A stretch of 8,681 nt of DNA from Synergistales bacterium Syner_01 (GTDB lineage: Bacteria; Synergistota; Synergistia; Synergistales; Aminobacteriaceae), in NCBI GenBank assembly GCA_001604435.1, contig LVBO01000056.1, positions 8,447-17,127 of the forward strand, given 5' to 3'. Each line of letters begins with the position of its first letter. The first letter of the stretch is position 1. Both the position numbers and the translations under genes were made by a program. A model generated the notes under the pieces. That model saw only the letters and a list, made by a program, of their open reading frames with translations. It had not been told where the DNA came from and made no database searches. Below are positions 1-6,305 of this stretch, piece by piece.

Positions 1-261
1 CGGAACAATCTCTTCGAAGTCCTCCCTGCCGAAAGGAGTGGAGAGCGCATTCACACGAACCGTTACCTCCGCGCCGCCGTAGGACAACGTGTGCAACGCG
101 TTTCTCACGAGAATTCTGGCCGCATCCTTCTCGGTGACGGGAATGGCGTCCTCGAGGTCGAAAATGACGCTGTCTGCCCCGTACACCGCGGCGTTGATCA
201 GCATCGCGGGGTTGTTCCCAGGGATGTAGAGCGACGTACGCCGAAGACGATGCGTCCTCAT
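1..261 (-). CDS. citE: Citrate lyase beta subunit (CitE), N-terminal part, cut by window edge
   Basis: The frame is open for 87 codons from the ATG at 261 down to the left edge, so the C-terminal two thirds are missing. The visible start is typical of the CitE/HpcH aldolase family: a first strand with SLYIPGNNPAM (residues 10-20), then GADSVIFDLEDAIP (28-41) with the acidic ED pair, then EKDAAR, and the conserved VRVNAL stretch with Arg69. In the family, CitE cleaves the citryl (or citramalyl) thioester carried on CitD to give acetyl-CitD and oxaloacetate (or pyruvate). The start codon overlaps the citD stop in an ATGA, so the two are probably translationally coupled. The NNPAM loop and the citD partner favour a true lyase subunit over stand-alone CitE-like malyl/citramalyl-CoA lyases. 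The natural substrate (citrate, citramalate or another) cannot be read from this fragment. Confidence 0.9.
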   Translation of the reverse strand, partial: MRTHRLRRTSLYIPGNNPAMLINAAVYGADSVIFDLEDAIPVTEKDAARILVRNALHTLSYGGAEVTVRVNALSTPFGREDFEEIVP

Positions 262-551
262 AACCGATCACCAATCCCTTCACCCGCTGCGAGCGCTCTA
301 CGGGCCGCCGTCTCCACTCTTGCCCGGAGCGTGCAGTCGAGAGCGCCTCTTTCCGAAACAGTGACCGACGCGCCGACGATCTTCAGGGAGGAGAGGGTTT
401 CCTCCACTGCGTGCCGCATTTCCTCTTCGAAGGCGTTCACGGAAGGTCCGTCGAGCGCAATGGAGAGACCCGAAGCAGCGGCATCCAAAATCACCATCAC
501 AAGAGCGTCGCACGATTCAAGCGTTCCAGCCTGCCCGCATCCCGTCGACAT
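258..551 (-). CDS. citD: Citrate lyase acyl carrier protein, gamma subunit (CitD)
   Basis: At 97 residues this has the usual CitD size. The N-terminal AGTLESCD (residues 8-15) is the family's prosthetic-group site; Ser13 corresponds to the serine that carries phosphoribosyl-dephospho-CoA. The C-terminal half has the equally characteristic GALDCTLRAR (69-78). The start at 551 is supported by GAGGA seven bases upstream, 15 bases after the permease stop. CitD carries the acetyl/acyl thioester between the alpha (CitF) and beta (CitE) subunits of the cytoplasmic lyase complex. Its stop overlaps the citE start. A Cys follows the attachment Ser where Ser or Gly is more usual. Activation would need CitC, CitG and CitX, none of which is in the window; citF would be expected beyond the left edge. 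Confidence 0.93.
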   Translation of the reverse strand: MSTGCGQAGTLESCDALVMVILDAAASGLSIALDGPSVNAFEEEMRHAVEETLSSLKIVGASVTVSERGALDCTLRARVETAARRALAAGEGIGDRL

Positions 552-566
552 GTCCGTGTCCTCGTT

Positions 567-2489
567 TCATGAAACAGACGAGGCGGCGTCTTTTTGTATT
601 TTGAGATTGTAGAAAGCTACGAAGCTCAAAAGAGAAAAACCCACCGTATCGCTGAGAATGCCCGGAACGATGAGGTTTATCGCTCCGATCAACGCCAAAG
701 CTCTTCCCCAAAGGGGAACAGGGCGCACGATAAATCCTTCCGTAGCGATCGCCAAACCGTAAACGCCGGCGCACGCGGTAAAAATCGCGAACAGAGTAAC
801 TGGCCAGCTGGTTACATTTGTCAGCATTATATCCGGAGAGTAGATGAAAACAAAAGGAACGATGAATCCGGCCAGAGCAAGCTTGATCGAGGCGAAAGCG
901 GTTTTGTTGGGATCGGAGCCGGCGATTCCGGCGGCGGTATAGGCGCCGACGCAGACCGGAGGAGTCACGGAAGAAAGGACGGCGTAGAAGAAGACGAAGA
1001 AATGCACGTCGATCGCCTTCCCGCCGAGAAGAATCAACGCGGGAGCCGCGACGGCGCTCGCCATGACGTAGCTCGCCGTCGTGGGCATGCCCATGCCGAG
1101 CACCATGGAAAGAAGCATCGTCGCAATAAGCGTCAGCAATAAGTTGCCCCTGGTGAAACCGAGAATCACATCGCCCACCTTGAGCGCGATGCCCGTGGCC
1201 CCCATCATTCCGATGACCACGCCGACGATGACGCATGCGATGGCGACGGAGAGCGCGCTCTTCGATCCCTCTTCAAGAGTGGCGACGAAGGATTTGAGAT
1301 CGAGGCGATCTTCTTTTCTCACGAAACTTAAAAGCACCGAAAGGACGATTCCCCAGCATCCCGCATAGAGAGGATTGTACCCCCGAACAAGAAAGTAGAT
1401 GATGCCCACCAGCGGAATCGCCTTGTAACCGCTTTTGAAGAGCACATCCTTCAACTTGGGCAACGACTCTTTAGGGAGCCCCTGGAGGCCCATTTTCGCC
1501 GCCTCGAGGCTCAGGCAACACCATATCCCCCAGAAATAAAGAATCGCGGGAACCACTGCGGCGCTGAGCACCTTGAGGTAAGAAACTCCCAGAGAATCCG
1601 CGATGATAAAAGCCGCCGCCCCCAGCACCGGAGGCATGATCTGGCCACCCGTCGAAGCCGCCGCCTCCACCGCTCCCGCGAAATGCGCCCGATACCCTAT
1701 CTTCTTCATCAAAGGTATGGTGAAAGCGCCGGTTGTGGCGACGTTAGCGGACGTACTGCCGCTGATTGTTCCCATAAAGGCGCTCGAAACCACCGCGATC
1801 TTGGCCGGACCTCCTTTCAGATGCCCGGTAAGAGCCATCGCAAGATCGTTGAAGAACTGCGAAGTTCCGGTCGAGCCGAGGAACGCTCCGAAAAGAATGA
1901 AAAGATAAATATACGTGGCCGAGACCCCGGTCACCAAGCCGAACAGGCCATCCGTGGTGAGATACAACTCCTCGATGATGCGCGGTATGGAGAGCCCGAA
2001 ATGGCGAAACGGCCCCGGCATGGAGCGACCGTAGTACGCAAAGAAGATGAAGAGCGAGCAGAAGATCGGAAGCGGATAGCCCAACACGCGACGAGCCGCT
2101 TCGAACACGAGCACGATCATGGCGACGCCCAGATAGAGTTCGTACTGCCTGTACATTCCGGCTCTTTTCGCAATATCTTCGTACATGAAAAAGATATACA
2201 AGGTGCATACTGCGGCGGCGACGGCTAAAAACCAGTCCAACATCGAAGGACGGTCTTTCGGAGACGACTTCCACATAGGGTAGAGAAGAAAGATGAGAGG
2301 AATGACGAAAGCCATGTGGAGACTGCGTTGCTGCATCGAAGGAAAGAGACCGAAAAACGCCGTATACAGCTGAAAAACCGCTAACGCCACGGTAAGCACG
2401 GTGACGAGCAGCTTCAGGCTCCCGCCGAATGCACGTTTTTTCCCGCTGGAGCTTTTTATTTCCGTTGTCGCGGAAACGGTGGTATCCAT
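567..2489 (-). CDS. TRAP transporter permease, fused small and large membrane subunits (TAXI type)
   Basis: This is a 640-residue, very hydrophobic protein. Its N-terminal part (about residues 25-160) has several membrane segments in the position of a DctQ-like small subunit. The DctM-like large subunit follows, with hallmark stretches GTISGSTSANVATTGAF (240-256), STGGQIMPPVLGAAAF (279-294) and GMGMPTTASYV (465-475). Length and layout fit the fused 4TM/12TM permeases that pair with TAXI binding proteins. It sits in the inner membrane and would use an ion gradient to import the ligand delivered by the binding protein encoded just upstream. The start at 2489 is fixed by GGAGG six bases before the ATG. 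The ligand is not known; flanking lyase genes suggest a hydroxylated di- or tricarboxylate. The long reading frames overlapping it on both strands show no protein-like features. Confidence 0.95.
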   Translation of the reverse strand: MDTTVSATTEIKSSSGKKRAFGGSLKLLVTVLTVALAVFQLYTAFFGLFPSMQQRSLHMAFVIPLIFLLYPMWKSSPKDRPSMLDWFLAVAAAVCTLYIFFMYEDIAKRAGMYRQYELYLGVAMIVLVFEAARRVLGYPLPIFCSLFIFFAYYGRSMPGPFRHFGLSIPRIIEELYLTTDGLFGLVTGVSATYIYLFILFGAFLGSTGTSQFFNDLAMALTGHLKGGPAKIAVVSSAFMGTISGSTSANVATTGAFTIPLMKKIGYRAHFAGAVEAAASTGGQIMPPVLGAAAFIIADSLGVSYLKVLSAAVVPAILYFWGIWCCLSLEAAKMGLQGLPKESLPKLKDVLFKSGYKAIPLVGIIYFLVRGYNPLYAGCWGIVLSVLLSFVRKEDRLDLKSFVATLEEGSKSALSVAIACVIVGVVIGMMGATGIALKVGDVILGFTRGNLLLTLIATMLLSMVLGMGMPTTASYVMASAVAAPALILLGGKAIDVHFFVFFYAVLSSVTPPVCVGAYTAAGIAGSDPNKTAFASIKLALAGFIVPFVFIYSPDIMLTNVTSWPVTLFAIFTACAGVYGLAIATEGFIVRPVPLWGRALALIGAINLIVPGILSDTVGFSLLSFVAFYNLKIQKDAASSVS

Positions 2490-2515
2490 TATTTACCTCC
2501 CCGTGATCGAAAGAC

Positions 2516-2556
2516 AAAAAAAGGAGGATGGGTGTCGACGCCGCCCGTCCTCCCTT
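2516..2556 (-). terminator. Hairpin plus U-tract between binding-protein and permease genes (attenuator)
   Basis: Read on the minus strand, an arm AAGGGAGGA (2556-2548) pairs with TCCTCCTTT (2528-2520), nine pairs with one G-U. A mismatch and three further G-C pairs (GGG/CCC) follow on the loop side. A run of seven T follows the stem directly (2522-2516, partly in the stem). It lies only 11 bases after the binding-protein stop and 26 bases before the permease start. This is the form of an intrinsic terminator. Since the next gene belongs to the same transporter, partial read-through is the likely effect, giving more binding protein than permease. Confidence 0.75.
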
Positions 2557-2567
2557 GAGAGTTCGCG

Positions 2568-3518
2568 CTACTCCTGGATAAGACCGGCTTCGACGTAAAA
2601 CTTCCTGGCCCCGGGATGAAGAGGAACGGACATGCCGGCGAGAGCGAAATCAACGGTGAAATCATTAAAATAGTTCAGTCTCTCCTTGAGGAACTGCGTA
2701 TTGCTATGGAGCATTTTGGTGATCTTGTAGATCACTTCGTCGGGCATATCCTCGTAAGTAAGCAAAGAACCGACGGCGGCGACTACCGGAATGGGGTCGG
2801 GATACCCTTCATACACTCCTCCGGGGATGATCGAGGGGGCGTAGTGGGGGAACTTCTCGACGATTTCCGCGATCTTGTCCTTCTCGATACCGATAAGTCC
2901 GACCTTGCCGGAGCGGATCATATCCGTAACTTGGGCGTTAGGAGCATTGGTCGTCCAGATATGAGCCTGAGAATCTCCCACTTTGAGGGCCTCGGCTACC
3001 TCGGAACGACCGAAACGCTCTATCTTGAGGTCTTCGTCTTTCAGACCGTACACGGACATCATCTCTCGTACGTTGACCTCGATCCCCTGACCGACCGAAC
3101 CGTAGTCAACCCTCTTGCCCTTGAAATCGGCGATGCTCTTTATTCCGGCGTCCAAGTTGACAAGAATGTGCGCCGGCATGGGGTAGATCGCGGTAACATA
3201 GCGCAACGTTTTAATGGGCTGTTCGAAGGAACCGGTTCCGTTCCATGCGTCGTTCACCGTGGAAGACTGCACCATGCCGAGTTCGACCTCTTTCGTTCCG
3301 AGGTTCAGACAATTCTTGATGGAGCCTCCCGTGACGGCGGTAAAATTGATTTCCTTGAGTTCCTGAGTTCCGAGCTGGGCGATCGTGTTCCCGATAAGGT
3401 AGAATCCTCCGCCCACGCTGCTCGTTCCTATGCGGACGAACACGTCCGCGGCCATTACCGGAGATGCCGTAAGTACCGCGCAAATCGCCACCAACACCGC
3501 TGATTTCATTACTCTCAT
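2568..3518 (-). CDS. TAXI family TRAP transporter solute-binding protein
   Basis: The 316-residue product starts with a Sec signal peptide: MRVMK, a hydrophobic core (residues 6-18), and a cleavage site around VMA-A (after residue 23 or 24). The mature protein opens with RIGTSSVGGGFYLIG (29-43), the glycine-rich opening typical of TAXI proteins, and continues at family length with features such as DFKGKRVDYGS and the WTTNAPNAQV region. It acts outside the membrane (periplasm, or lipid-free extracytoplasmic space), catches the ligand and hands it to the fused permease encoded 78 bases downstream. I chose the ATG at 3518 because AGGAGG lies seven bases before it; a TTG 30 bases further upstream has no such site and would disrupt the signal peptide. 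Characterised TAXI ligands include glutamate and other carboxylates; the ligand here is unknown. Confidence 0.95.
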   Translation of the reverse strand: MRVMKSAVLVAICAVLTASPVMAADVFVRIGTSSVGGGFYLIGNTIAQLGTQELKEINFTAVTGGSIKNCLNLGTKEVELGMVQSSTVNDAWNGTGSFEQPIKTLRYVTAIYPMPAHILVNLDAGIKSIADFKGKRVDYGSVGQGIEVNVREMMSVYGLKDEDLKIERFGRSEVAEALKVGDSQAHIWTTNAPNAQVTDMIRSGKVGLIGIEKDKIAEIVEKFPHYAPSIIPGGVYEGYPDPIPVVAAVGSLLTYEDMPDEVIYKITKMLHSNTQFLKERLNYFNDFTVDFALAGMSVPLHPGARKFYVEAGLIQE

Positions 3519-3525
3519 TTCATAG

Positions 3526-3531
3526 CCTCCT
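3526..3531 (-). promoter_or_regulatory. Ribosome binding site fixing the TAXI protein start
   Basis: A perfect AGGAGG on the minus strand, seven bases before the ATG at 3518. It lies inside the longer open frame that could begin with TTG at 3548, so it argues for the shorter protein with a clean signal peptide. Confidence 0.85.
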
Positions 3532-3581
3532 TTTGTCGGCTCAACCAAAGAAAAACTCCCGATGATACCCTCCGCACGCGC

Positions 3582-4277
3582 TTACTGAAACACCCCGTCC
3601 ACTATCTCGCACTTCTTCGCTTCAAGCTGTTTCATTACCCAGCTTCTGTCGGCGGTCCCGTCGATAGCCGCCTGCAGTTTTTTTCGGTCGTTCCGCTGAA
3701 ACACCAAAACATCTTCCAACACTCTCTCCGCATCCATTCTCGGGATTACGATCACGCCGTCCGCGTCGCCGACGACGATATCCCCGGGATTCACATGAAC
3801 GCCTCCGCAGGAGATCGGAACGTTCACTTCCCCGGGCCCTTCTTTGTACGGTCCGCCGGGGGTGAACCCGGTAGCGTAGAGAGGGACGCCGCCTTCGGAG
3901 ATCTCCAAGCGATCGCGGATGGGCGCGTCGAAAACGAACCCGGCGATTCTCTTCCGCTCTCCCTGACGATACATGATCTCGCCGAGGAGCGAGCGATCTC
4001 TCCCCTGCTCGTTGGCGACGACGAGGATATCGCCTTCCCCGGCCATATCGAGAGCCTGGTGGATCATAAGGTTGTCGCCACAGCGCGTTTTGACGGTCAG
4101 CGCGACGCCGATCATATTCTCCCGCCGAGGTTTCGTTATAAGACGAATCTGCGGAGTCATGGCGTTATGGCGCCCCATGCAGTCGGCGATATTCGCCGCA
4201 GGAATGCTCTTGAAGCGCTCTACGAGCTCCATGGGGGGAAGATGACGTTTAAGAAATACACGAAAGCCTACGGACAT
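3582..4277 (-). CDS. RraA / HMG-CHA aldolase family protein, probable 2-oxo-hydroxyacid aldolase
   Basis: This is a 231-residue RraA-fold protein. Family marks are NIADCMGR (29-36), GEI (99-101), then GFVFDAPIRDRLEI (113-126) with the Arg121-Asp122 pair, then NVPISCGGVHVNPGDIVVGDADGVIVIP (152-179). In characterised members (4-hydroxy-4-methyl-2-oxoglutarate / 4-carboxy-4-hydroxy-2-oxoadipate aldolase) the Arg-Asp pair binds substrate and a divalent metal, releasing pyruvate; many also decarboxylate oxaloacetate. Keeping this pair and sitting in a catabolic operon argues for an enzyme, not an RNase E inhibitor as E. coli RraA. I chose the ATG at 4277, with GGGAG nine bases upstream; a TTG two codons earlier is too close to that site. 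The gene lies 39 bases after the dehydrogenase gene and 63 bases before the binding-protein gene. The actual substrate is unknown. Confidence 0.9.
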   Translation of the reverse strand: MSVGFRVFLKRHLPPMELVERFKSIPAANIADCMGRHNAMTPQIRLITKPRRENMIGVALTVKTRCGDNLMIHQALDMAGEGDILVVANEQGRDRSLLGEIMYRQGERKRIAGFVFDAPIRDRLEISEGGVPLYATGFTPGGPYKEGPGEVNVPISCGGVHVNPGDIVVGDADGVIVIPRMDAERVLEDVLVFQRNDRKKLQAAIDGTADRSWVMKQLEAKKCEIVDGVFQ

Positions 4278-4316
4278 GTACAAGAACTCCCTTTCATCGT
4301 CAATTTTCCTTGCTTT

Positions 4317-5207
4317 TTAACTATATTGTTTCTTCAACCATATTTCATAGACGTCCCGAAGAGTTTTTGGAGGAACTCCACCAAGCTCTTCCCTTGTTCC
4401 TAAAGCGGCGGACTTCGAAAGACGTTTTACGATCGCTTCCGCCATGACGGGCTCTACACCAAGATCATTCATCAGTTCGATAGACTCCCCGACTTCGAAC
4501 GCCCTGCGTTCCGCATGGACAAGATCGGCGGCGATCATACGCTGAGCGGTTTGCTGAAACGGAACCTTCAGCGTTTCGGCGATGGAGTCAAGGACGACAT
4601 CCTCTGCCCCGCTCTTCCGTGCGAAAAGAAAGGACTCCACCAAAAGGGCTTCCAAGCCCTTCATGAAAACACTGCGAACGAGCTTTATAGAAGAAGCGGT
4701 TCCGGCGTCTCCCTCGGTGACGTCGATCTTCATACCGAAAGGGTTCATCATATGCGCCCAATCTTGCGCTCCAGCACCCGAGGAAAGAATGGGAACGGAA
4801 TGTCCATAGATCGGCAGAGGACCGAGCATTGCGCAATCAACGAATTTTATATTTTTTTCGGCGAAAAGGCGCTCCAAGCGCTTCTTCTCGGCGGGCTTCG
4901 CCGTAGTGACGTCAACGTAGAATTCGGCCTCGGCCATGAGTTGCAGAGCCTCTTCCGCCGCCGCAGGGGCGAATTTCGCCGGAAGGGCGGAAATCACAGC
5001 GCCCGACGCACGCAACATGTCCTCCAGGGATGTTTTCAATTCGACACCGGCATCCTCCGCTCTGGAGCGCACCGTCGCAGCGACGGCGCCCTCGCCGAGC
5101 AGAGCTTTGTCGAACGCTACGATTCTTCCGAATCCCGCCGTTTTCAACCCTTTGGACATAAAATACCCGACTTCGCCAAAACCGAAGAATCCCAACACCA
5201 TCGTCAT
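4317..5207 (-). CDS. NAD(P)-binding beta-hydroxyacid dehydrogenase-like protein with DUF1932 domain
   Basis: The 296-residue product begins with a Rossmann strand-turn, GFFGFGEVG (6-14), which contains GxGxxG. It continues as an NAD-binding 6-phosphogluconate / 3-hydroxyisobutyrate dehydrogenase-type domain: ISALPAKFA (72-80), YVDVTTAKP (97-105) and FVDCAMLGPLPIYG (122-135). The second domain has SSIKLVRSVFMKGLEALLVE (172-191), which resembles the DUF1932 domain of phosphogluconate-dehydrogenase-like proteins. Lys175 is where the superfamily has its catalytic lysine; the Asn normally four residues later is Ser179, as I recall for this subfamily. AGGAGG nine bases before the ATG at 5207 fixes the start. 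The gene would encode an oxidoreductase acting on a 3-hydroxyacid or equivalent in the same pathway as the neighbouring lyases. It is second in the operon. Substrate and cofactor preference cannot be told from sequence. Confidence 0.85.
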   Translation of the reverse strand: MTMVLGFFGFGEVGYFMSKGLKTAGFGRIVAFDKALLGEGAVAATVRSRAEDAGVELKTSLEDMLRASGAVISALPAKFAPAAAEEALQLMAEAEFYVDVTTAKPAEKKRLERLFAEKNIKFVDCAMLGPLPIYGHSVPILSSGAGAQDWAHMMNPFGMKIDVTEGDAGTASSIKLVRSVFMKGLEALLVESFLFARKSGAEDVVLDSIAETLKVPFQQTAQRMIAADLVHAERRAFEVGESIELMNDLGVEPVMAEAIVKRLSKSAALGTREELGGVPPKTLRDVYEIWLKKQYS

Positions 5208-5271
5208 GCACTTCTACCTCCTTTCGACATCGTTATGAGAGCGGCAAATACAGCGTCGCATCAAGAGGAAC

Positions 5272-6162
5272 TTATTCGACGAACTTGGGGAGGTACTGTT
5301 TCTCCTGCTCGCGGAAACCGGGCACGCCGACGAGCTCTTTGAACTCGTCGAAGGAGAAGACGAGATCCTTTTTCTCCGGGGCCAGGCGCCCGCCCTTGAT
5401 CGCTTCGAGATAGTTCTGCACGCCCCTGGCCGCTGCGAACGTCGTTCCCACCGGGATGCTCACGCGAGCGACACCCATCGCGGCGAGTTCTTCGAGCGGA
5501 ACAAGCGGCGTCTTTCCGCCTTCGATGTTGTCGAACAAATTGATGCTGACGAGTCCCTTGATTTCTTTCACGGCCTTCTTGATCTCTTCTACGCTTCGAG
5601 GCGCCTCCACGAAGATCATATCGGCGCCGGCTTCGATATAGGCGTTCCCTCTGCGAATAGCCTCGTCGACTCCGGCCACAGCGATCGCGTCGGTGCGCGC
5701 GTTGATGATGAAGTCGGGGTCCAGTTCGTCCCGCACCTTCGCGCAAGCTTTGATCTTGAGCACCATTTCCTCCGTCGATACGACGGTCTTCCCCTCGATA
5801 TGGCCGCAACGCTTCGGGAAGACTTGATCCTCCAGATTCATCCCCGCCGTCCCCGCTTTGATGAACTGCTCCGCGACGCGCATCGCGTTTATGGCATTGC
5901 CGTATCCTGTATCCGCATCCGCCATGACGGGAATGTTCACGGCGTCCACTATGTTCCGGGTGAAGTTCAAAACTTCCGTAAACGAGATGAATGCCATGTC
6001 CGGAAGCCCCAGATAGGTGGCCGCAAGACCGAACCCGCTCACCTGAATCGCCTTGAAACCCGCTTTCTCTATGAGCTTGGCGGAGATGACGTCGTGAGCC
6101 CCCGGCGCCGGAAGCGCTTTTTTTTCCTGCAATAGCTGACGTAGCATTGTGGATTTTTTCAT
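5272..6162 (-). CDS. Isocitrate lyase/PEP mutase superfamily C-C lyase, 2-alkylmalate (2,3-dimethylmalate) lyase-like
   Basis: This 296-residue protein has the full superfamily active site: GAHDVISAKL (21-30), ADADTGYGN (81-89) with Asp82 and Asp84 for Mg2+, then EDQ (111-113), then KRCGH (117-121) with the catalytic Cys119, and INARTDA (153-159). Cys119 in KRCGH marks a true lyase, as in 2-methylisocitrate lyase. The later EGGKTP (214-219) is what I recall in petal death protein, 2,3-dimethylmalate lyase and carboxyPEP mutase, whereas PrpB has EFGATP there. A 2-alkylmalate or dimethylmalate lyase releasing pyruvate is therefore my best guess, with methylisocitrate lyase second. I chose the ATG at 6162, preceded by GGAGG with seven bases between; a start 66 bases upstream would run through the regulatory region. 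It is the first gene of the leftward operon and diverges from the IclR gene. Confidence 0.9.
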   Translation of the reverse strand: MKKSTMLRQLLQEKKALPAPGAHDVISAKLIEKAGFKAIQVSGFGLAATYLGLPDMAFISFTEVLNFTRNIVDAVNIPVMADADTGYGNAINAMRVAEQFIKAGTAGMNLEDQVFPKRCGHIEGKTVVSTEEMVLKIKACAKVRDELDPDFIINARTDAIAVAGVDEAIRRGNAYIEAGADMIFVEAPRSVEEIKKAVKEIKGLVSINLFDNIEGGKTPLVPLEELAAMGVARVSIPVGTTFAAARGVQNYLEAIKGGRLAPEKKDLVFSFDEFKELVGVPGFREQEKQYLPKFVE

Positions 6163-6203
6163 GACAAAGCCTCCATGTGCAAAAATAAGAACGATGTAGA
6201 ACT

Positions 6204-6236
6204 TCCATATTATGGATGTTGCTTTCATATTATGGT
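6204..6236. promoter_or_regulatory. Candidate IclR operator: palindrome and 20-base-spaced direct repeat
   Basis: TCCATA-T-TATGGA (6204-6216) is a perfect 13-base palindrome with six-base arms. CATATTATGG inside it (6206-6215) recurs at 6226-6235, exactly 20 bases further, about two helical turns. The second copy is flanked by TT and T and so is a decayed palindrome. IclR proteins are usually dimers or tetramers binding palindromes or paired sites of this size in divergent intergenic regions. The placement fits auto-repression of the plus-strand gene and control of the minus-strand operon. The link to this regulator is inferred. Confidence 0.65.
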
Positions 6237-6241
6237 ATAAT
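6233..6241 (+). promoter_or_regulatory. Extended -10 promoter element for the IclR gene
   Basis: TGG followed by TATAAT (6236-6241) is a consensus extended -10. A poor -35 (TGGATG, 6213-6218) lies 17 bases upstream, as expected when an extended -10 compensates. The second CATATTATGG copy ends directly on it, so a protein bound there would block polymerase. Confidence 0.65.
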
Positions 6242-6305
6242 AATCTTACACGATCATCTCAGGATGTCAATGCGTGAATTGCATGAACGAGGAGACGAAA
6301 TAGGG

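Larger units (their letters stand above)
6163..6305. promoter_or_regulatory. Divergent promoter region between lyase operon and IclR gene
   Basis: This AT-rich stretch is 143 bases long and separates the two oppositely transcribed units. It contains the palindrome and repeat described separately and a strong-looking plus-strand -10. On the minus strand I see only the lyase gene's GGAGG (6174-6170) and no convincing -35/-10 pair, though TAATAT occurs inside each repeat copy. The operon promoter is therefore either weak and activator-dependent or uses another sigma factor. Confidence 0.7.

Noticed and set aside
91..612. Plus-strand frame of 173 codons over citE/citD
   Set aside because: It is antisense to two genes with convincing family motifs, and its product has no recognisable features.
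517..2517. Long alternative reading frames on both strands inside the permease gene (for example minus 517-1236, minus 1744-2517, plus 594-1142, plus 1683-2228)
   Set aside because: They lie inside a clear TRAP permease gene, are rich in Arg/His/Gly low-information sequence, lack ribosome binding sites at their starts and show no domains. They are shadows of codon bias.
2616..3503. Plus-strand frame of 295 codons antisense to the TAXI gene
   Set aside because: The opposite strand encodes a full TAXI protein with signal peptide and good ribosome binding site; the antisense product has no family features.
6163..6228. Upstream extension of the lyase gene to a start at 6228
   Set aside because: The extra 22 residues are hydrophobic and unlike the family, overlap the operator region, and the ATG at 6162 has a strong ribosome binding site.
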